Virus record (IMG/VR): IMGVR_UViG_3300036981_000509
Location: 1-48,416 of that record
Reading direction: 5' to 3' (one strand)
Length of the DNA: 48,416 nucleotides
DNA from: a virus
The notes beneath the pieces were generated by a model. That model ran no database searches, was not told the origin of the DNA, and saw only the letters and a list, made by a program, of their open reading frames with translations. A program made the translations under genes and the position numbers. Numbering within the stretch: position 1 is the first letter of the stretch; the number at the start of each line of letters is the position of its first letter. Positions 1-7,836 of the stretch are shown here, piece after piece.

Positions 1-324
1 GGGTAGTAGCTCTCGCTGTTCTCGTCCTTCTCGGCGCGCAGCACCACGCCCCCGCGCGAGTAGCCGACGTTGACGATCTTGATCATCTCGCTCTCGGCGT
101 CCGAGTTGGCGAAATCCGCCTCGTCCATGATCAGGGTGCCGCGGAACAGATCGATCAGCCGGAAGATCGGCGACGAGGTGGATGCGCCGCTCACGAACAT
201 CGGCCGGTAGCACAGCGCCCCGATCGCCTGCAGGAAGCGGCTCTTGCCCGTGCCGTAGTCGCCGAAGGCCCGGAGGTACGGCAGCGTCTCGAAGGCGTCA
301 TAGACCCAGGAGAACAGCACGTAG
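1..324. repeat. Terminal overlap, left copy
   Basis: Positions 1-324 match 48093-48416 base for base without gaps, except nine substitutions (9, 33, 41, 75, 96, 171, 183, 204, 207). Eight fall on third codon positions of the primase-helicase frame and the ninth (41) swaps CTG for TTG, both Leu, so all nine are silent. The genome is therefore circular or terminally redundant. Identity is too low for one clonal molecule read twice; two strain variants joined at closure, or a true duplication, are the options. Confidence 0.95.
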
Positions 325-1883
325 TAGCTGGCCAGTTGCTCATAGAAAGGATCGACATCGAGCCAGCGGTGGATGAAGGCCCGCAGGTCGGTGAGGAGTT
401 GGCGCTGCGTCCCGTATTCGACCGGCTCGGACGGGAACAGCACGACGCGCTTGCGGATCAAGTCGAGCGTCGGCGGATGCGGGATGTAGGTCACGTCGCC
501 GATGTCGAGCGCCTGCCCGGTCTTGATCTCACCGGCGGGATCGCGCCAGGCCAGGTAGCAGACCGGCGCGCCGTTGTCATCCCAGCGGACGCACTGCTCG
601 AAGACCACAGTGCCGATCACCCCCCCGGCGCTGTTCTCGTACCGCGCCGGAGATGGCCGCTCGGCCTCGTCCGCCTTCTCGGCTGCCGCCATCAGCCGGC
701 GGAACTGCCGGAACTGCACCCCCAGCGCCTCCGCCAGGCTGGGCGCCAGATCGGTCGCCGTTACCTCGTCGAGCTGGGCATAGGCCGCGGCCAGCGCGCC
801 GATCAGCTCGGCCCGCTCATCGCCCTTCGTCCGTTTGGCCGAGCGCGCGAGTGCTTCGATCGCATGGGGCGCTTCGGCCAACAAGGCCGCCGCGTCAGCC
901 GGGAGCACCCCGGCGCGCAGCAGGTCGTTGGCATCCTTGCCCTTCGCCGCCGGCCACGTCACCACCTGCGTCAGCGGCCCGATCGCAAATGCCAGCGTCA
1001 ACGCCTTCGTCCGCCCCGCTTCGTCATTGTCCAGCGCCACATGGCTGATCCCGCGGCGCACCAGGTCGACGTCGGCCTGGACCCCGCACAGGGCGATGGC
1101 GTGAAACCCCAACTGCGCCAGGCTGAGCGCATCGGCCTGCCCCTCCACCAGCACCGTCACACCCGGCGTAACCGCCGTTACAAGCGGCCGCAGGGCGTAG
1201 ACCTGCCTCGGTCCCACCAGGTCAGCCGGTAGGTTGTAGTGCCGCTTCCCGCTCACCGATCGGGCGGAGAGGTAGACCACCTGGCCGCCCTGCTGATGGA
1301 CGTACACCAGCATGTCTTCGGGGATGCTCAGCACCGCCTGCGCTGCCGGTTGATCCAGCAGCCCGGCGGTATTGAGTAGTCCCGTCAGGGCGGGAATGCC
1401 ATCCACGGAACTGAGCACTATCCGTTGCGGCAGTACATACCCGAGACGCGCACCCCGCAGCGTCTCCGGCTTCCAACCGCGGCCGGCGCAATACTCCCGC
1501 GCGCCCGCCGCAGCCGGATGATTCAGCAGCACCCGGTTGTAGTGCTCGGCTGCAATCTCGAACACCCGCAGCCGGGTCCGCTCCTCATCTATCGCCGCCT
1601 GACGTTCCGGCGTCAGCGGCCGCAGCTCGACGTCCGCCTGCTGCGCCAGATCCTCCAGCGCCGTGCGGAAATCGGACTGGTGATCCATCTGCCACCAATC
1701 GAAGACATCGCCGCCCCGCGCCTGGCTGAACCAGTACCAGGTGTTCGAGTCGGTAAAGAGCTTCAGCGAGTCGTGTTCCTTCGTCGAGAGCACCCGGCCG
1801 CGGCCGGTGATCTCGAACCCGCTGCGCGCCACCAGGTCTTCGATGCGCAACCGATCCTTGATTTCTGCAATGGGATCTTCCAT
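1..1883 (-). CDS. Toprim primase / D5-like helicase fusion, N-terminal three quarters
   Basis: This replication protein primes DNA and unwinds it. The start is the ATG at 1881-1883, with an AAGG ribosome site just upstream, and the frame stays open to base 1. It continues at 48092-47429, giving about 848 residues after circular closure. Residues 1-80 resemble the DnaG-type zinc-finger module in layout (a 'RGGDVFDWW' segment) but lack the Cys/His ligands. A Toprim domain lies near 240-330, with the acidic motif VEGQADAL and the later DNDEAG. A helicase-type ATPase follows, with Walker A GDYGTGKS near residue 545 and LIMDEADFAN as Walker B near 585. It is the last gene of the tightly coupled leftward replication operon, downstream of the ParB-like gene. 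Confidence 0.88.
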   Translation of the reverse strand, partial: MEDPIAEIKDRLRIEDLVARSGFEITGRGRVLSTKEHDSLKLFTDSNTWYWFSQARGGDVFDWWQMDHQSDFRTALEDLAQQADVELRPLTPERQAAIDEERTRLRVFEIAAEHYNRVLLNHPAAAGAREYCAGRGWKPETLRGARLGYVLPQRIVLSSVDGIPALTGLLNTAGLLDQPAAQAVLSIPEDMLVYVHQQGGQVVYLSARSVSGKRHYNLPADLVGPRQVYALRPLVTAVTPGVTVLVEGQADALSLAQLGFHAIALCGVQADVDLVRRGISHVALDNDEAGRTKALTLAFAIGPLTQVVTWPAAKGKDANDLLRAGVLPADAAALLAEAPHAIEALARSAKRTKGDERAELIGALAAAYAQLDEVTATDLAPSLAEALGVQFRQFRRLMAAAEKADEAERPSPARYENSAGGVIGTVVFEQCVRWDDNGAPVCYLAWRDPAGEIKTGQALDIGDVTYIPHPPTLDLIRKRVVLFPSEPVEYGTQRQLLTDLRAFIHRWLDVDPFYEQLASYYVLFSWVYDAFETLPYLRAFGDYGTGKSRFLQAIGALCYRPMFVSGASTSSPIFRLIDLFRGTLIMDEADFANSDAESEMIKIVNVGYSRGGVVLRAEKDENSESYY

Positions 1884-1905
1884 GATTCCAACCTTCGCGT
1901 GACTA

Positions 1906-1928
1906 CCTATAACTGCCGTACTCGGAAC
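1906..1928 (+). promoter_or_regulatory. Dispersed dyad element, copy 1
   Basis: The sequence matches CCTATAA-N6-TACTCGG, one of at least 12 copies of CCNATAA-N6-TACYNGG in this genome. It sits about 23 bp upstream of the primase-helicase start, in a 45-bp gap. The conserved arms and constant six-base spacer suggest a protein-binding site. Confidence 0.65.
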
Positions 1929-2261
1929 TCACAGTGCCGCTACTTCCTCGTCCCTCGCAAGCACACCGCAGGCCCGCAGCGCCTCAGTGATGATCGGCGA
2001 GGTGGCCGCCAATACGCGCATCCGTTTCTTCAGCCAGATCGGCCAGAGAGATCCGCTATCGGCGCCATAGCCTTTTACCTTGACCCACTCACTACCGTAG
2101 GCGTTATACACGCTGTCAAAACCGCAATCCGGGCAGCTCACCTTCGCATTGACCCGCACCGGGCGATTGAGTCTCATATCCGTCAATCTTGCATCCATGC
2201 TGCCCGCGACCCAACGGATGATTTCCAGATTGAAGAAGATCTCTTCATGTTGGCACTTCAT
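1929..2261 (-). CDS. Small zinc-binding hypothetical protein
   Basis: This 110-residue protein of unknown function starts at the ATG at 2259-2261 with a GAGGGGG ribosome site. Longer upstream extensions overlap the ParB-like gene and look artificial. Two Cys pairs are visible: Cys3/His5 near the N-terminus (KCQHE) and CPDCGF near residue 50. Together they could hold one zinc ion. The gene lies 10 bp after the ParB-like stop and ends 45 bp before the primase-helicase, so it is probably co-transcribed with replication genes. I do not recognise a family. Confidence 0.7.
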   Translation of the reverse strand: MKCQHEEIFFNLEIIRWVAGSMDARLTDMRLNRPVRVNAKVSCPDCGFDSVYNAYGSEWVKVKGYGADSGSLWPIWLKKRMRVLAATSPIITEALRACGVLARDEEVAAL

Positions 2262-2271
2262 CGTTTCCCCC

Positions 2272-4188
2272 TCATAACACCGGCATCTCTGCCGCCGACG
2301 CCTCAACTTCCGCCAGCCGGGCGGCGAGCGCCTCAGTGCGGCCCGCAGAGTCGCTGAGCAGCAGCGCATACCGCAGCTCGGCTGCCTGCGCCGTGGCCAG
2401 CGTCTTCTCGAACTCGATGCCGCCGACCTCGCGGGCGAGCAGCGCCTCGCAGACCTGTCGGGGACTCGATCGGCGTGAAGTACTCATATCGAAGCGCGAC
2501 GGCATGGCCAGGAGGTCTACCAGCGTTACCCTGGCCATGCTCATCTGCCGGGTCAGCGCGCGCGTTTCCTCGCTGGGCTCGATCTGGCTCACATCCGCCA
2601 GGAGCTGCGCCAGGTTGTCGCTGTTGCCCTGCAGCGCCTCCGTATTCACCTCGTAATCGTACTTCCACCAGCGGCGCCCCTCGATCCAACCGGCGATCCG
2701 GGACCAACCGCGTTGAACATTCTCCAGGGGCGTCGTCGCCCAGGGCGCCGGCAGTCCCAAGTCAAGCAGCCGCTTCTCGAAGACCTCTTTCGCCTGGCCG
2801 AAGTTTAGCTTGTCCTGCCATTCCCACGAGTTCTTGCGCGCCAGATAGCTGGCCAGCTTTCGCTTGAGCGTCGGCAGGTCGTCATCATCTTTGATCTGAT
2901 TCCCGAAAAGCAGCGCCGCGGCCAGGTTTCGCCACACGCCTATGTGTTCGCTCTCCAGACCGGCCAGCACTGCCGCCACCGCCGGCTCGACGATCTCCTT
3001 CTCGATGCGCTTCTTGGCTGCCATCTCCGCCTGGTGATCCGGATCGGCCCTGGTCGCCGCGGCCTTCGCCGCGCGGCCGCACGTGCATTGGCCGTCCTTG
3101 CCGTGCAGACAGATGATCTCGACGTCCGTAAAGCCATCCACCGCAAACATCGCCGAACCGATACGGTCCACGTAGCGGAGTCGCAGATTTTGGCAACCAT
3201 CCGCCACGATCTTCAGGGGATGCGGCACATTGGTCAGACTCTCCGATTCGTCCCACTTGACCTCCGCCGGCGCGACCGGGATGCCCGACGCCGCGCTCGC
3301 CGCGTCCACCCGTAGTTCAGCCCACGCCGCCGCTTTCCGATCGAAGCAGCTCTTGTGCGGACAGCGCAGGCCAGAACCGCTCTTCACCGTCTCCGGACAC
3401 GCATCGCAGGTCGGCGCCTTCATGTACCGATCCTCGAACGCATGGCCGCTCCACCGGCCATCGACCGGGTTCGTCGCCTTCTCGATCACCTGGGCCACGT
3501 CACGCCGGAGCATGTCCGAGGATCGCTCGCCCGCCGATTTCAGCACATCGGCGGGTTTCGGCCACCCGTACCCGCCCTTCTCATACGCGTTGAGTGTCGC
3601 TTTCGGCAGATCGAACATCGGCACCAGCGCCATCGCCTGCCGCTCGCTCACCTCGCCCGCGGCGATCCGTGTTTGGACCTCATCCGGCAGCGTCAGCAGC
3701 CGCAGCGAGTTCGACACCACCGGCCGGCTGATCCCGAGCTTCTCGGCAATCGCCGCCTGCGTCCAGCCGAAATCATGGCTCATCCGCTCGATGGCTTTCG
3801 CCCGCTCCAGGGCGTTTGTATCGCGGCGCTTCTCGTTCTCGCTCCACGCCGCCAGCGCCATCTGGTACGAGTCGAGCTGGCGCACGTCCAGCGGCAGCCG
3901 GGCCCACTGCGCGGCGTCCACCTCCGCCAGCAGCCGGTATGCCGCCAGCCGATGATGGCCGAGCGCGAGCTGAACCTTGGCCTCCGGCTCATCGCCCAAC
4001 GCCGGCAGCACCCCGCCGTACATGGCCGGGTCCACCAGGTGACCGTGCAACATGATGCGCGCCACCGGCGGCTGCAGCAGCCCGTTGGCCCCGATGTCGT
4101 CCGCCAGGCTCCGTGCGTGCTCGGCATCGATGGGCCGCGTCTGCCAGGGATTTGAATCGATCCGATCAAGTGGCACTTCAGCCAACAT
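2272..4188 (-). CDS. ParB-like DNA-binding protein
   Basis: The protein has 638 residues from the ATG at 4186-4188, which follows a GGGGGGG ribosome site; a start 27 bases earlier is possible. Residues 1-100 form a ParB N-terminal domain, with PLDRIDSNPWQTR and the signature box ALGHHRLAAYR. Residues about 115-190 hold a KorB/ParB-type helix-turn-helix (WTQAAIAEKLGISRPVVSNSL). Near 260-300 is a cluster of four or five cysteines (CDACPE, RCPHKSC), probably zinc-binding. The C-terminal half is helical and unrecognised. Known ParB-family proteins use CTP and bind palindromic sites. No ParA ATPase is visible, so it may act in replication or gene control rather than classical partition. Confidence 0.82.
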   Translation of the reverse strand: MLAEVPLDRIDSNPWQTRPIDAEHARSLADDIGANGLLQPPVARIMLHGHLVDPAMYGGVLPALGDEPEAKVQLALGHHRLAAYRLLAEVDAAQWARLPLDVRQLDSYQMALAAWSENEKRRDTNALERAKAIERMSHDFGWTQAAIAEKLGISRPVVSNSLRLLTLPDEVQTRIAAGEVSERQAMALVPMFDLPKATLNAYEKGGYGWPKPADVLKSAGERSSDMLRRDVAQVIEKATNPVDGRWSGHAFEDRYMKAPTCDACPETVKSGSGLRCPHKSCFDRKAAAWAELRVDAASAASGIPVAPAEVKWDESESLTNVPHPLKIVADGCQNLRLRYVDRIGSAMFAVDGFTDVEIICLHGKDGQCTCGRAAKAAATRADPDHQAEMAAKKRIEKEIVEPAVAAVLAGLESEHIGVWRNLAAALLFGNQIKDDDDLPTLKRKLASYLARKNSWEWQDKLNFGQAKEVFEKRLLDLGLPAPWATTPLENVQRGWSRIAGWIEGRRWWKYDYEVNTEALQGNSDNLAQLLADVSQIEPSEETRALTRQMSMARVTLVDLLAMPSRFDMSTSRRSSPRQVCEALLAREVGGIEFEKTLATAQAAELRYALLLSDSAGRTEALAARLAEVEASAAEMPVL

Positions 4189-4204
4189 AGCCCCCCCTGT
4201 TTGC

Positions 4205-4242
4205 CCCCCGGCCACAGTATGGCCGAGGGGTTTGCGCGCAAA
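4205..4242. promoter_or_regulatory. Hairpin and TTTGCGCGCAAA palindrome upstream of the ParB-like gene
   Basis: The gap before the ParB-like gene holds an inverted repeat (about 4206-4230, GGCCA/TGGCC with flanking C and G runs). Next to it is a perfect 12-bp palindrome TTTGCGCGCAAA at 4231-4242. The same palindrome recurs at 13765-13776 beside the integrase. It could be a ParB-like operator or partition site; this is inference from position and symmetry. Confidence 0.4.
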
Positions 4243-4533
4243 TCATCGCGCTACGAAATACTCATCCGGCCGCAGCACCGCGGCTGCCGGCGAGCCACGC
4301 CGCCCGCCGCAGCGGGGACACAGCCCGTGGTCGTTGATCGTCTCCCCGCACTTGTGGCACCACCGCTCACCCGGCGCCACCCGCAGCAGACCCAGCGTCG
4401 GGTCCGGGTCGGTGATCGTTACATCAATGGGCACGTATCGCCGCACCAAGGCAGCCTCAGCCAGGCTGCGCGCCGCGACCGGTCCGGGGACCCGCGCCGC
4501 GGCGCGGGCCACGATGGACGAGAGATCAAGCAT
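4243..4533 (-). CDS. Zinc-ribbon hypothetical protein
   Basis: The protein has 96 residues from the ATG at 4531-4533, overlapping the stop of the upstream gene by 8 bases, which suggests translational coupling. The C-terminal half holds a clear zinc ribbon, WCHKCGETINDHGLCPRCGG, with CxxC pairs about 14 residues apart. The N-terminal part is Ala/Arg-rich and helical. Such short zinc-ribbon proteins are common in phage early operons, often without a known role. It precedes the ParB-like gene. Confidence 0.65.
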   Translation of the reverse strand: MLDLSSIVARAAARVPGPVAARSLAEAALVRRYVPIDVTITDPDPTLGLLRVAPGERWCHKCGETINDHGLCPRCGGRRGSPAAAVLRPDEYFVAR

Positions 4534-4897
4534 GAGTGCGGTCGAGGAAGTCCCTGACGATCTTCTGGGCGATGCCGAGGTCTTCGGCGATTTGCGCTGC
4601 CGGGCAGCCGGCGTCCGAGCGGGCCGTAATGACTCGCTCGTCCTCACTGGTGAGTTTGCGTCGGGGCATTTTGGATCCGGCCGGCTGCGCCGGGACGACC
4701 TCCTGGGTAGTGGCGGAAAGTTCCTGCAGGCCGTGGATGTTCGGGACCAGCTCGGCGATTTGTTCCGGCGTGATGCGCGGTCCGTAGCCGAGATCGCCGA
4801 GGAGGGTGATCAGTCGATACCAGCGTTCGGCATCGACTCGGTTGGTTTCGGCTGTGGCGATAACGGCGGTGAGTTGGGAAAGTAGTTCAGTGGTCAT
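4526..4897 (-). CDS. Small helix-turn-helix protein
   Basis: The protein has 123 residues. The ATG at 4895-4897 overlaps the preceding stop by four bases (ATGA), and AGGAGC lies upstream. The C-terminal 50 residues (SEDERVITARSDAGCPAAQIAEDLGIAQKIVRDFL) look like a resolvase/MarR-type helix-turn-helix, with AAQIAEDLGIAQKIVRDFL as the recognition unit. The N-terminal half is helical and unrecognised. A DNA-binding or operon-control role is inferred. Confidence 0.68.
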   Translation of the reverse strand: MTTELLSQLTAVIATAETNRVDAERWYRLITLLGDLGYGPRITPEQIAELVPNIHGLQELSATTQEVVPAQPAGSKMPRRKLTSEDERVITARSDAGCPAAQIAEDLGIAQKIVRDFLDRTHA

Positions 4898-5067
4898 GAG
4901 GTTTGCTCCTGATGGTGGATTCTGCGGCCCGCGGGCCGCAGAATGACAGGCTTAGGTCGGGGGTCGAGCTGGGCCAACTCGGCGGCAGCCCAGATTTGGC
5001 GGGCGGATCCCTCCGGAGATTTGCGGAGCGTCTGCTCCAGGTAGGCTCGATGCTCTTCGACGGTCAT
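4894..5067 (-). CDS. Short hypothetical protein (57 aa)
   Basis: The start is the ATG at 5065-5067, with a strong AGGAG site seven bases upstream and a 4-bp overlap with the preceding gene. The protein is short, helical and charged (MTVEEHRAYLEQTLRK...), with no recognised domain. It shares ATGA junctions with both neighbours, which is the best evidence that it is real. Confidence 0.6.
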   Translation of the reverse strand: MTVEEHRAYLEQTLRKSPEGSARQIWAAAELAQLDPRPKPVILRPAGRRIHHQEQTS

Positions 5068-5408
5068 GGTGTCTCCTGCGGGCGCGTGCGGGCGCGCACG
5101 GCTAACGTGATCCCCCACAGCAGCAGCGCCAAAGCGCAACCGAGGGGGATCGCCTGCCAGGTCGGCAGGGCGTAATAAGATTCCGGCGGAGCGCTGGCTA
5201 ACGTGATGAGCGCCGCGCCCACGATGCTGAGATGCGTCAGATACCACAACGTAGCCCACCAGGGCGTCCGGCGCGGCGCGCTGTCCGGCGCGTCCGTCGA
5301 AACGTTCGACGGTGCAACGAGCGGCTCGGCGCCGTTGACCAGCGGCGGATCGTTCTCCCGCCACACCTGCCCGAAACGGTTGAGATCCTGAAAAACGAAA
5401 TTACCCAT
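5064..5408 (-). CDS. Two-helix membrane protein
   Basis: The protein has 114 residues from the ATG at 5406-5408, which follows GGGAGGGAAG. Two hydrophobic helices are visible in the C-terminal half: about residues 50-69 (WWATLWYLTHLSIVGAALIT) and 82-103 (LPTWQAIPLGCALALLLWGITLAV). It ends with a basic tail. The N-terminal 45 residues are soluble and Asn/Pro-rich. It is the first gene of a four-gene run with 4-bp overlaps. I do not recognise a function; inner-membrane location is inferred. Confidence 0.62.
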   Translation of the reverse strand: MGNFVFQDLNRFGQVWRENDPPLVNGAEPLVAPSNVSTDAPDSAPRRTPWWATLWYLTHLSIVGAALITLASAPPESYYALPTWQAIPLGCALALLLWGITLAVRARTRPQETP

Positions 5409-5484
5409 CTTCCCTCCCCCACTGTTGCCACGCTCTGAGTCACTCTGGCGCACCTGTGCCAAAATGAGTGAATGAGTGAGTGTC

Positions 5485-6129
5485 TCAGACCAGGTGTTTT
5501 TCGATCAGCGCGGCGGCTGTCTCGGTCGTAACGGCCAGATGCCAGCCGGCCGCGTGGCGGTCGGGATCGTTCCAGGCCGCAATGCCCAGGTCGAAGAGCT
5601 TAGTACGGTAGTTTACGTAGCCGGCCCGGTCGCCGGTCGGGATGCCTAAAGCCTCCTCGGTGGGCCGCTCGACCGAGGCGCAGAGATAGACAAACGCGAT
5701 GAGCGAGCGTTGGGCCGCGCCCGTGTCGCGCAGTGGGTGCTGCGCGGCCGTGCGGCGGGCCAACCGGGGATTGAGCAGGCCGAACTCCGGTGGTTCGCCC
5801 TGCATGCCGTCGCCGTCTAGGTCGTGGTGGGTCAGCCGTTCAATCTGCCACAAGAGCCGGTCGGAACGGAGCACGCGCCAGACCCACATGCTGAGCATGG
5901 TCAGGGCCACCCCGGCGGCGGCCACCGGCCAGCGCCAGCCGGCCAGGAAGGCGAGCAGCCCCAGGCAGATGCCCACCACGCTCGCGGTGATGAGCGTCTG
6001 CAGGAACGGCACCACGACCTCGCTCTCCACGCGACTGGCCCGCAACGGGGAACTGGTCGAGACCGTCACCGGCGCCATGAAGGGTGCGTCAACCTGCTCC
6101 GCGCCCAGGGGATACTGGCTAGCGCACAT
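5485..6129 (-). CDS. Membrane hypothetical protein
   Basis: The protein has 214 residues from the ATG at 6127-6129, which lies inside the end of the upstream gene (11-bp overlap). Two transmembrane helices occupy about residues 40-85 (FLQTLITASVVGICLGLLAF and WPVAAAGVALTMLSMWVWRV). A soluble C-terminal domain of about 120 residues follows, with a DLDGDG stretch. This C-terminal part looks like a small helical domain of unknown role. The gene belongs to the leftward early operon. Confidence 0.6.
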   Translation of the reverse strand: MCASQYPLGAEQVDAPFMAPVTVSTSSPLRASRVESEVVVPFLQTLITASVVGICLGLLAFLAGWRWPVAAAGVALTMLSMWVWRVLRSDRLLWQIERLTHHDLDGDGMQGEPPEFGLLNPRLARRTAAQHPLRDTGAAQRSLIAFVYLCASVERPTEEALGIPTGDRAGYVNYRTKLFDLGIAAWNDPDRHAAGWHLAVTTETAAALIEKHLV

Positions 6130-6586
6130 CGTCGCCTGCCTCCGCCAGGTTTTCCATAGCGTCAAAGTACTGCGCCCGGCGATCATTGCGCAGGGCCAGG
6201 CCGCCGCAGTGGGCGAAAAGTGGATGCTCCTCGATGGTCCAGTGCTCCGGGAGGATGTACCAGCCGCTGTCGTGCCACTCGGCCCAGCCGGCCGCGCTCC
6301 AGAGCAAATCCATGGCGGAGATGGTGGCCGCCGGCAGATACTTGAGCAGCTTGGGCGGCAGGAACATCGAGGATCCGCACTTCGGGCAGCGCATGACCAG
6401 ATTGCTCGACCAGGTCGCGCCGGCATGGTCACAGGCGGACGGATCGATCAGCTTGCGCTGGGCCAGGCCGCGGGCGGTCTGATACGAGCCGTCGTCATTC
6501 CAGCCGACGACGACGGGGATGGTAACGCCGTCGAACAGGAACTCGACGGGTTCGTGGTCAATGACGGTTGCCGTGATAGGATTCAT
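6119..6586 (-). CDS. Zinc-binding hypothetical protein
   Basis: The protein has 155 residues from the ATG at 6584-6586, which has a GGGGGGG ribosome site five bases upstream. A CDHAG...CPKCGSS pair near residues 52-72 suggests a zinc ribbon in the middle. The N-terminal 45 residues look like a beta-rich domain (VEFLFDGVTIPVVVGWNDDGSY). The rest is Trp-rich. The G-run ribosome site is complementary to the loop of the candidate small RNA at 6619-6677. Confidence 0.6.
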   Translation of the reverse strand: MNPITATVIDHEPVEFLFDGVTIPVVVGWNDDGSYQTARGLAQRKLIDPSACDHAGATWSSNLVMRCPKCGSSMFLPPKLLKYLPAATISAMDLLWSAAGWAEWHDSGWYILPEHWTIEEHPLFAHCGGLALRNDRRAQYFDAMENLAEAGDDVR

Positions 6587-6606
6587 TTGTCCCCCCCTAG
6601 ATGTGA

Positions 6607-6677
6607 TATAATCAGCTTACCGGCAAGGTCCCCCCCTGCCGGCCCGCCGGTGCTGATTCCACCGGCGGTTTCTTTTT
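6607..6677 (+). ncRNA. Candidate small RNA with C7 loop and intrinsic terminator
   Basis: On the plus strand, opposite to the flanking genes, lies an extended -10 (TGATATAAT, 6604-6612) without a clear -35. A 6-bp hairpin follows (CCGGCA 6620-6625 / TGCCGG 6637-6642) with loop AGGTCCCCCCC. An intrinsic terminator then ends the unit. The predicted RNA is about 59 nt, from near 6619. The loop GUCCCCCC(C) can pair with the G-run ribosome sites of the genes starting at 6586 and 7792, and its C-run with that at 4188. The -10 region also resembles the dispersed dyad element, so this could instead be another copy of that. Confidence 0.4.
6644..6677 (+). terminator. Intrinsic terminator (plus strand)
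   Basis: A 9-bp perfect stem CCGCCGGTG/CACCGGCGG (6644-6652, 6660-6668) has a 7-nt loop and is followed by TTTCTTTTT. The U-tract is on the plus strand only. No plus-strand protein gene ends here, which points to a small plus-strand transcript. Confidence 0.7.
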
Positions 6678-6685
6678 AGGTCTGC

Positions 6686-7792
6686 CTATAACAAACCAAC
6701 CAGGAATTTAGCCGGATTATTCCGGGCCTTATCGACGATCTTGGCGTAGACCTGCGTCGTCGTCACCGAGCTATGTCCCATCGCCCCCGAGATCGCCAGC
6801 AGGCTCGCGCCGGCCGCCAGGCTCTGGGTCGCAAACGTGTGCCGGAGCGCGTGGCAGGAAACACCGGCCTTCTTCGCCCCGATCTTCACCAGGTAGCCGT
6901 CCACCATCGCCCGCAGCCCGCGCGTGCTGATCCGCTCCGGCGGCCCACTCAGCGCCAGGAAGAGCGCCGGCGAGTCGGCGTGCATCAGCCGGCGCACCGC
7001 CAGCCACTTCTCCACTGTCAGCCGGGTCTCATCCGTCAACAGCACGCCCCGTCTTTTGTCGCCCTTCCCCAGCGCCGCCAGCGTCCCCTCCTCCCCGGCC
7101 TCCAGATCCACGTCCGCCAGGTCCAGCCGGCTGACCTCGCACACCCGCAGCCCGTGGATCGCCATCAACGCCAGGATGCACTTATCCCGGATCTGCGCCG
7201 CCGGCTCCCGTGCCGTCTCCGTCGCGGCAAACAACGCCTTCAGCGAGACCAGCGTCAGATACGCGATCCGCTCGGATTGCTCCGTCTTGTCGACCGGACT
7301 CTTCAAGCCATAGCTCACATTCGCCGGCAGGAATCCATGCGCGTGCGCCATCTGATAGAAGCGCCGGATGCTGGCCAGCTTCCGCCCCACCGACGAAACC
7401 TTGTATTGCTCCACCAGGTGCGACCGGTACGCCTTCAAACCATACGTCGTCACCTGCGCCGGCGTCAGTCCCTGCTCCACCAGCCAGAGCAGATGCTGCT
7501 TCATATCGCTCCGGTAGCTGATCAGCGTCAGCGGGCTCGCGCGGCCATCCCCCACATCCAACTTCATCCAGCCGTCGAACAACTCCAGGATCCCCTCAAT
7601 ATCCAGGCGGACCGGCTCCAGCGCGACCTGTTCTGACTCCTGACCCCTGCTCCCTGCCTCCTGAGTCCTAGTGGGCGCCTCCGCCCCGGCCGACACCACA
7701 ACCTCCCACTCGGATGATGGCGCCACCCGGAACTCGACATCCTCGACCGTTACCGTCTCCCGGCCCGTTACCGTTTCCCGCCTGGTGTACAT
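6686..7792 (-). CDS. Tyrosine recombinase, Xer/phage integrase type
   Basis: This DNA strand-exchange enzyme has 368 residues from the ATG at 7790-7792 (ribosome site GGGGGG); longer upstream frames lack support. A SAM-like core-binding domain lies at about 65-165. The catalytic residues are Arg216 (HGLRVCEV), Lys243 (GKGDKR), His314/Arg317 (CHALRHTF), His340 (MGHSS) and Tyr349 (QVYAKI). Residues about 38-58 (AEAPTRTQEAGSRGQESEQV) come from a heptamer repeat read in frame. It sits in the early operon, far from attP, and is the second recombinase here. It may resolve multimers or invert DNA; the attP-linked enzyme at 12788 is the likelier integrase. Confidence 0.88.
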   Translation of the reverse strand: MYTRRETVTGRETVTVEDVEFRVAPSSEWEVVVSAGAEAPTRTQEAGSRGQESEQVALEPVRLDIEGILELFDGWMKLDVGDGRASPLTLISYRSDMKQHLLWLVEQGLTPAQVTTYGLKAYRSHLVEQYKVSSVGRKLASIRRFYQMAHAHGFLPANVSYGLKSPVDKTEQSERIAYLTLVSLKALFAATETAREPAAQIRDKCILALMAIHGLRVCEVSRLDLADVDLEAGEEGTLAALGKGDKRRGVLLTDETRLTVEKWLAVRRLMHADSPALFLALSGPPERISTRGLRAMVDGYLVKIGAKKAGVSCHALRHTFATQSLAAGASLLAISGAMGHSSVTTTQVYAKIVDKARNNPAKFLVGLL

Positions 7793-7806
7793 GTGTCCCC
7801 CCTCGT

Positions 7807-7832
7807 TTCCGGGTATCCTACTTATAGGAACC
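7807..7832 (-). promoter_or_regulatory. Dispersed dyad element, copy 2
   Basis: On the minus strand this reads CCTATAA-N6-TACCCGG, 15 bp upstream of the recombinase start. It is one of only two clear copies oriented with the ATAA arm pointing into the gene. Confidence 0.65.
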
Positions 7833-7836
7833 CGAC

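Noticed and set aside
336-1232. Long plus-strand open frame near the left edge
   Set aside because: It is antisense to the primase-helicase, whose Toprim motifs are clear; the plus frame is Arg/Gln/Pro-rich.
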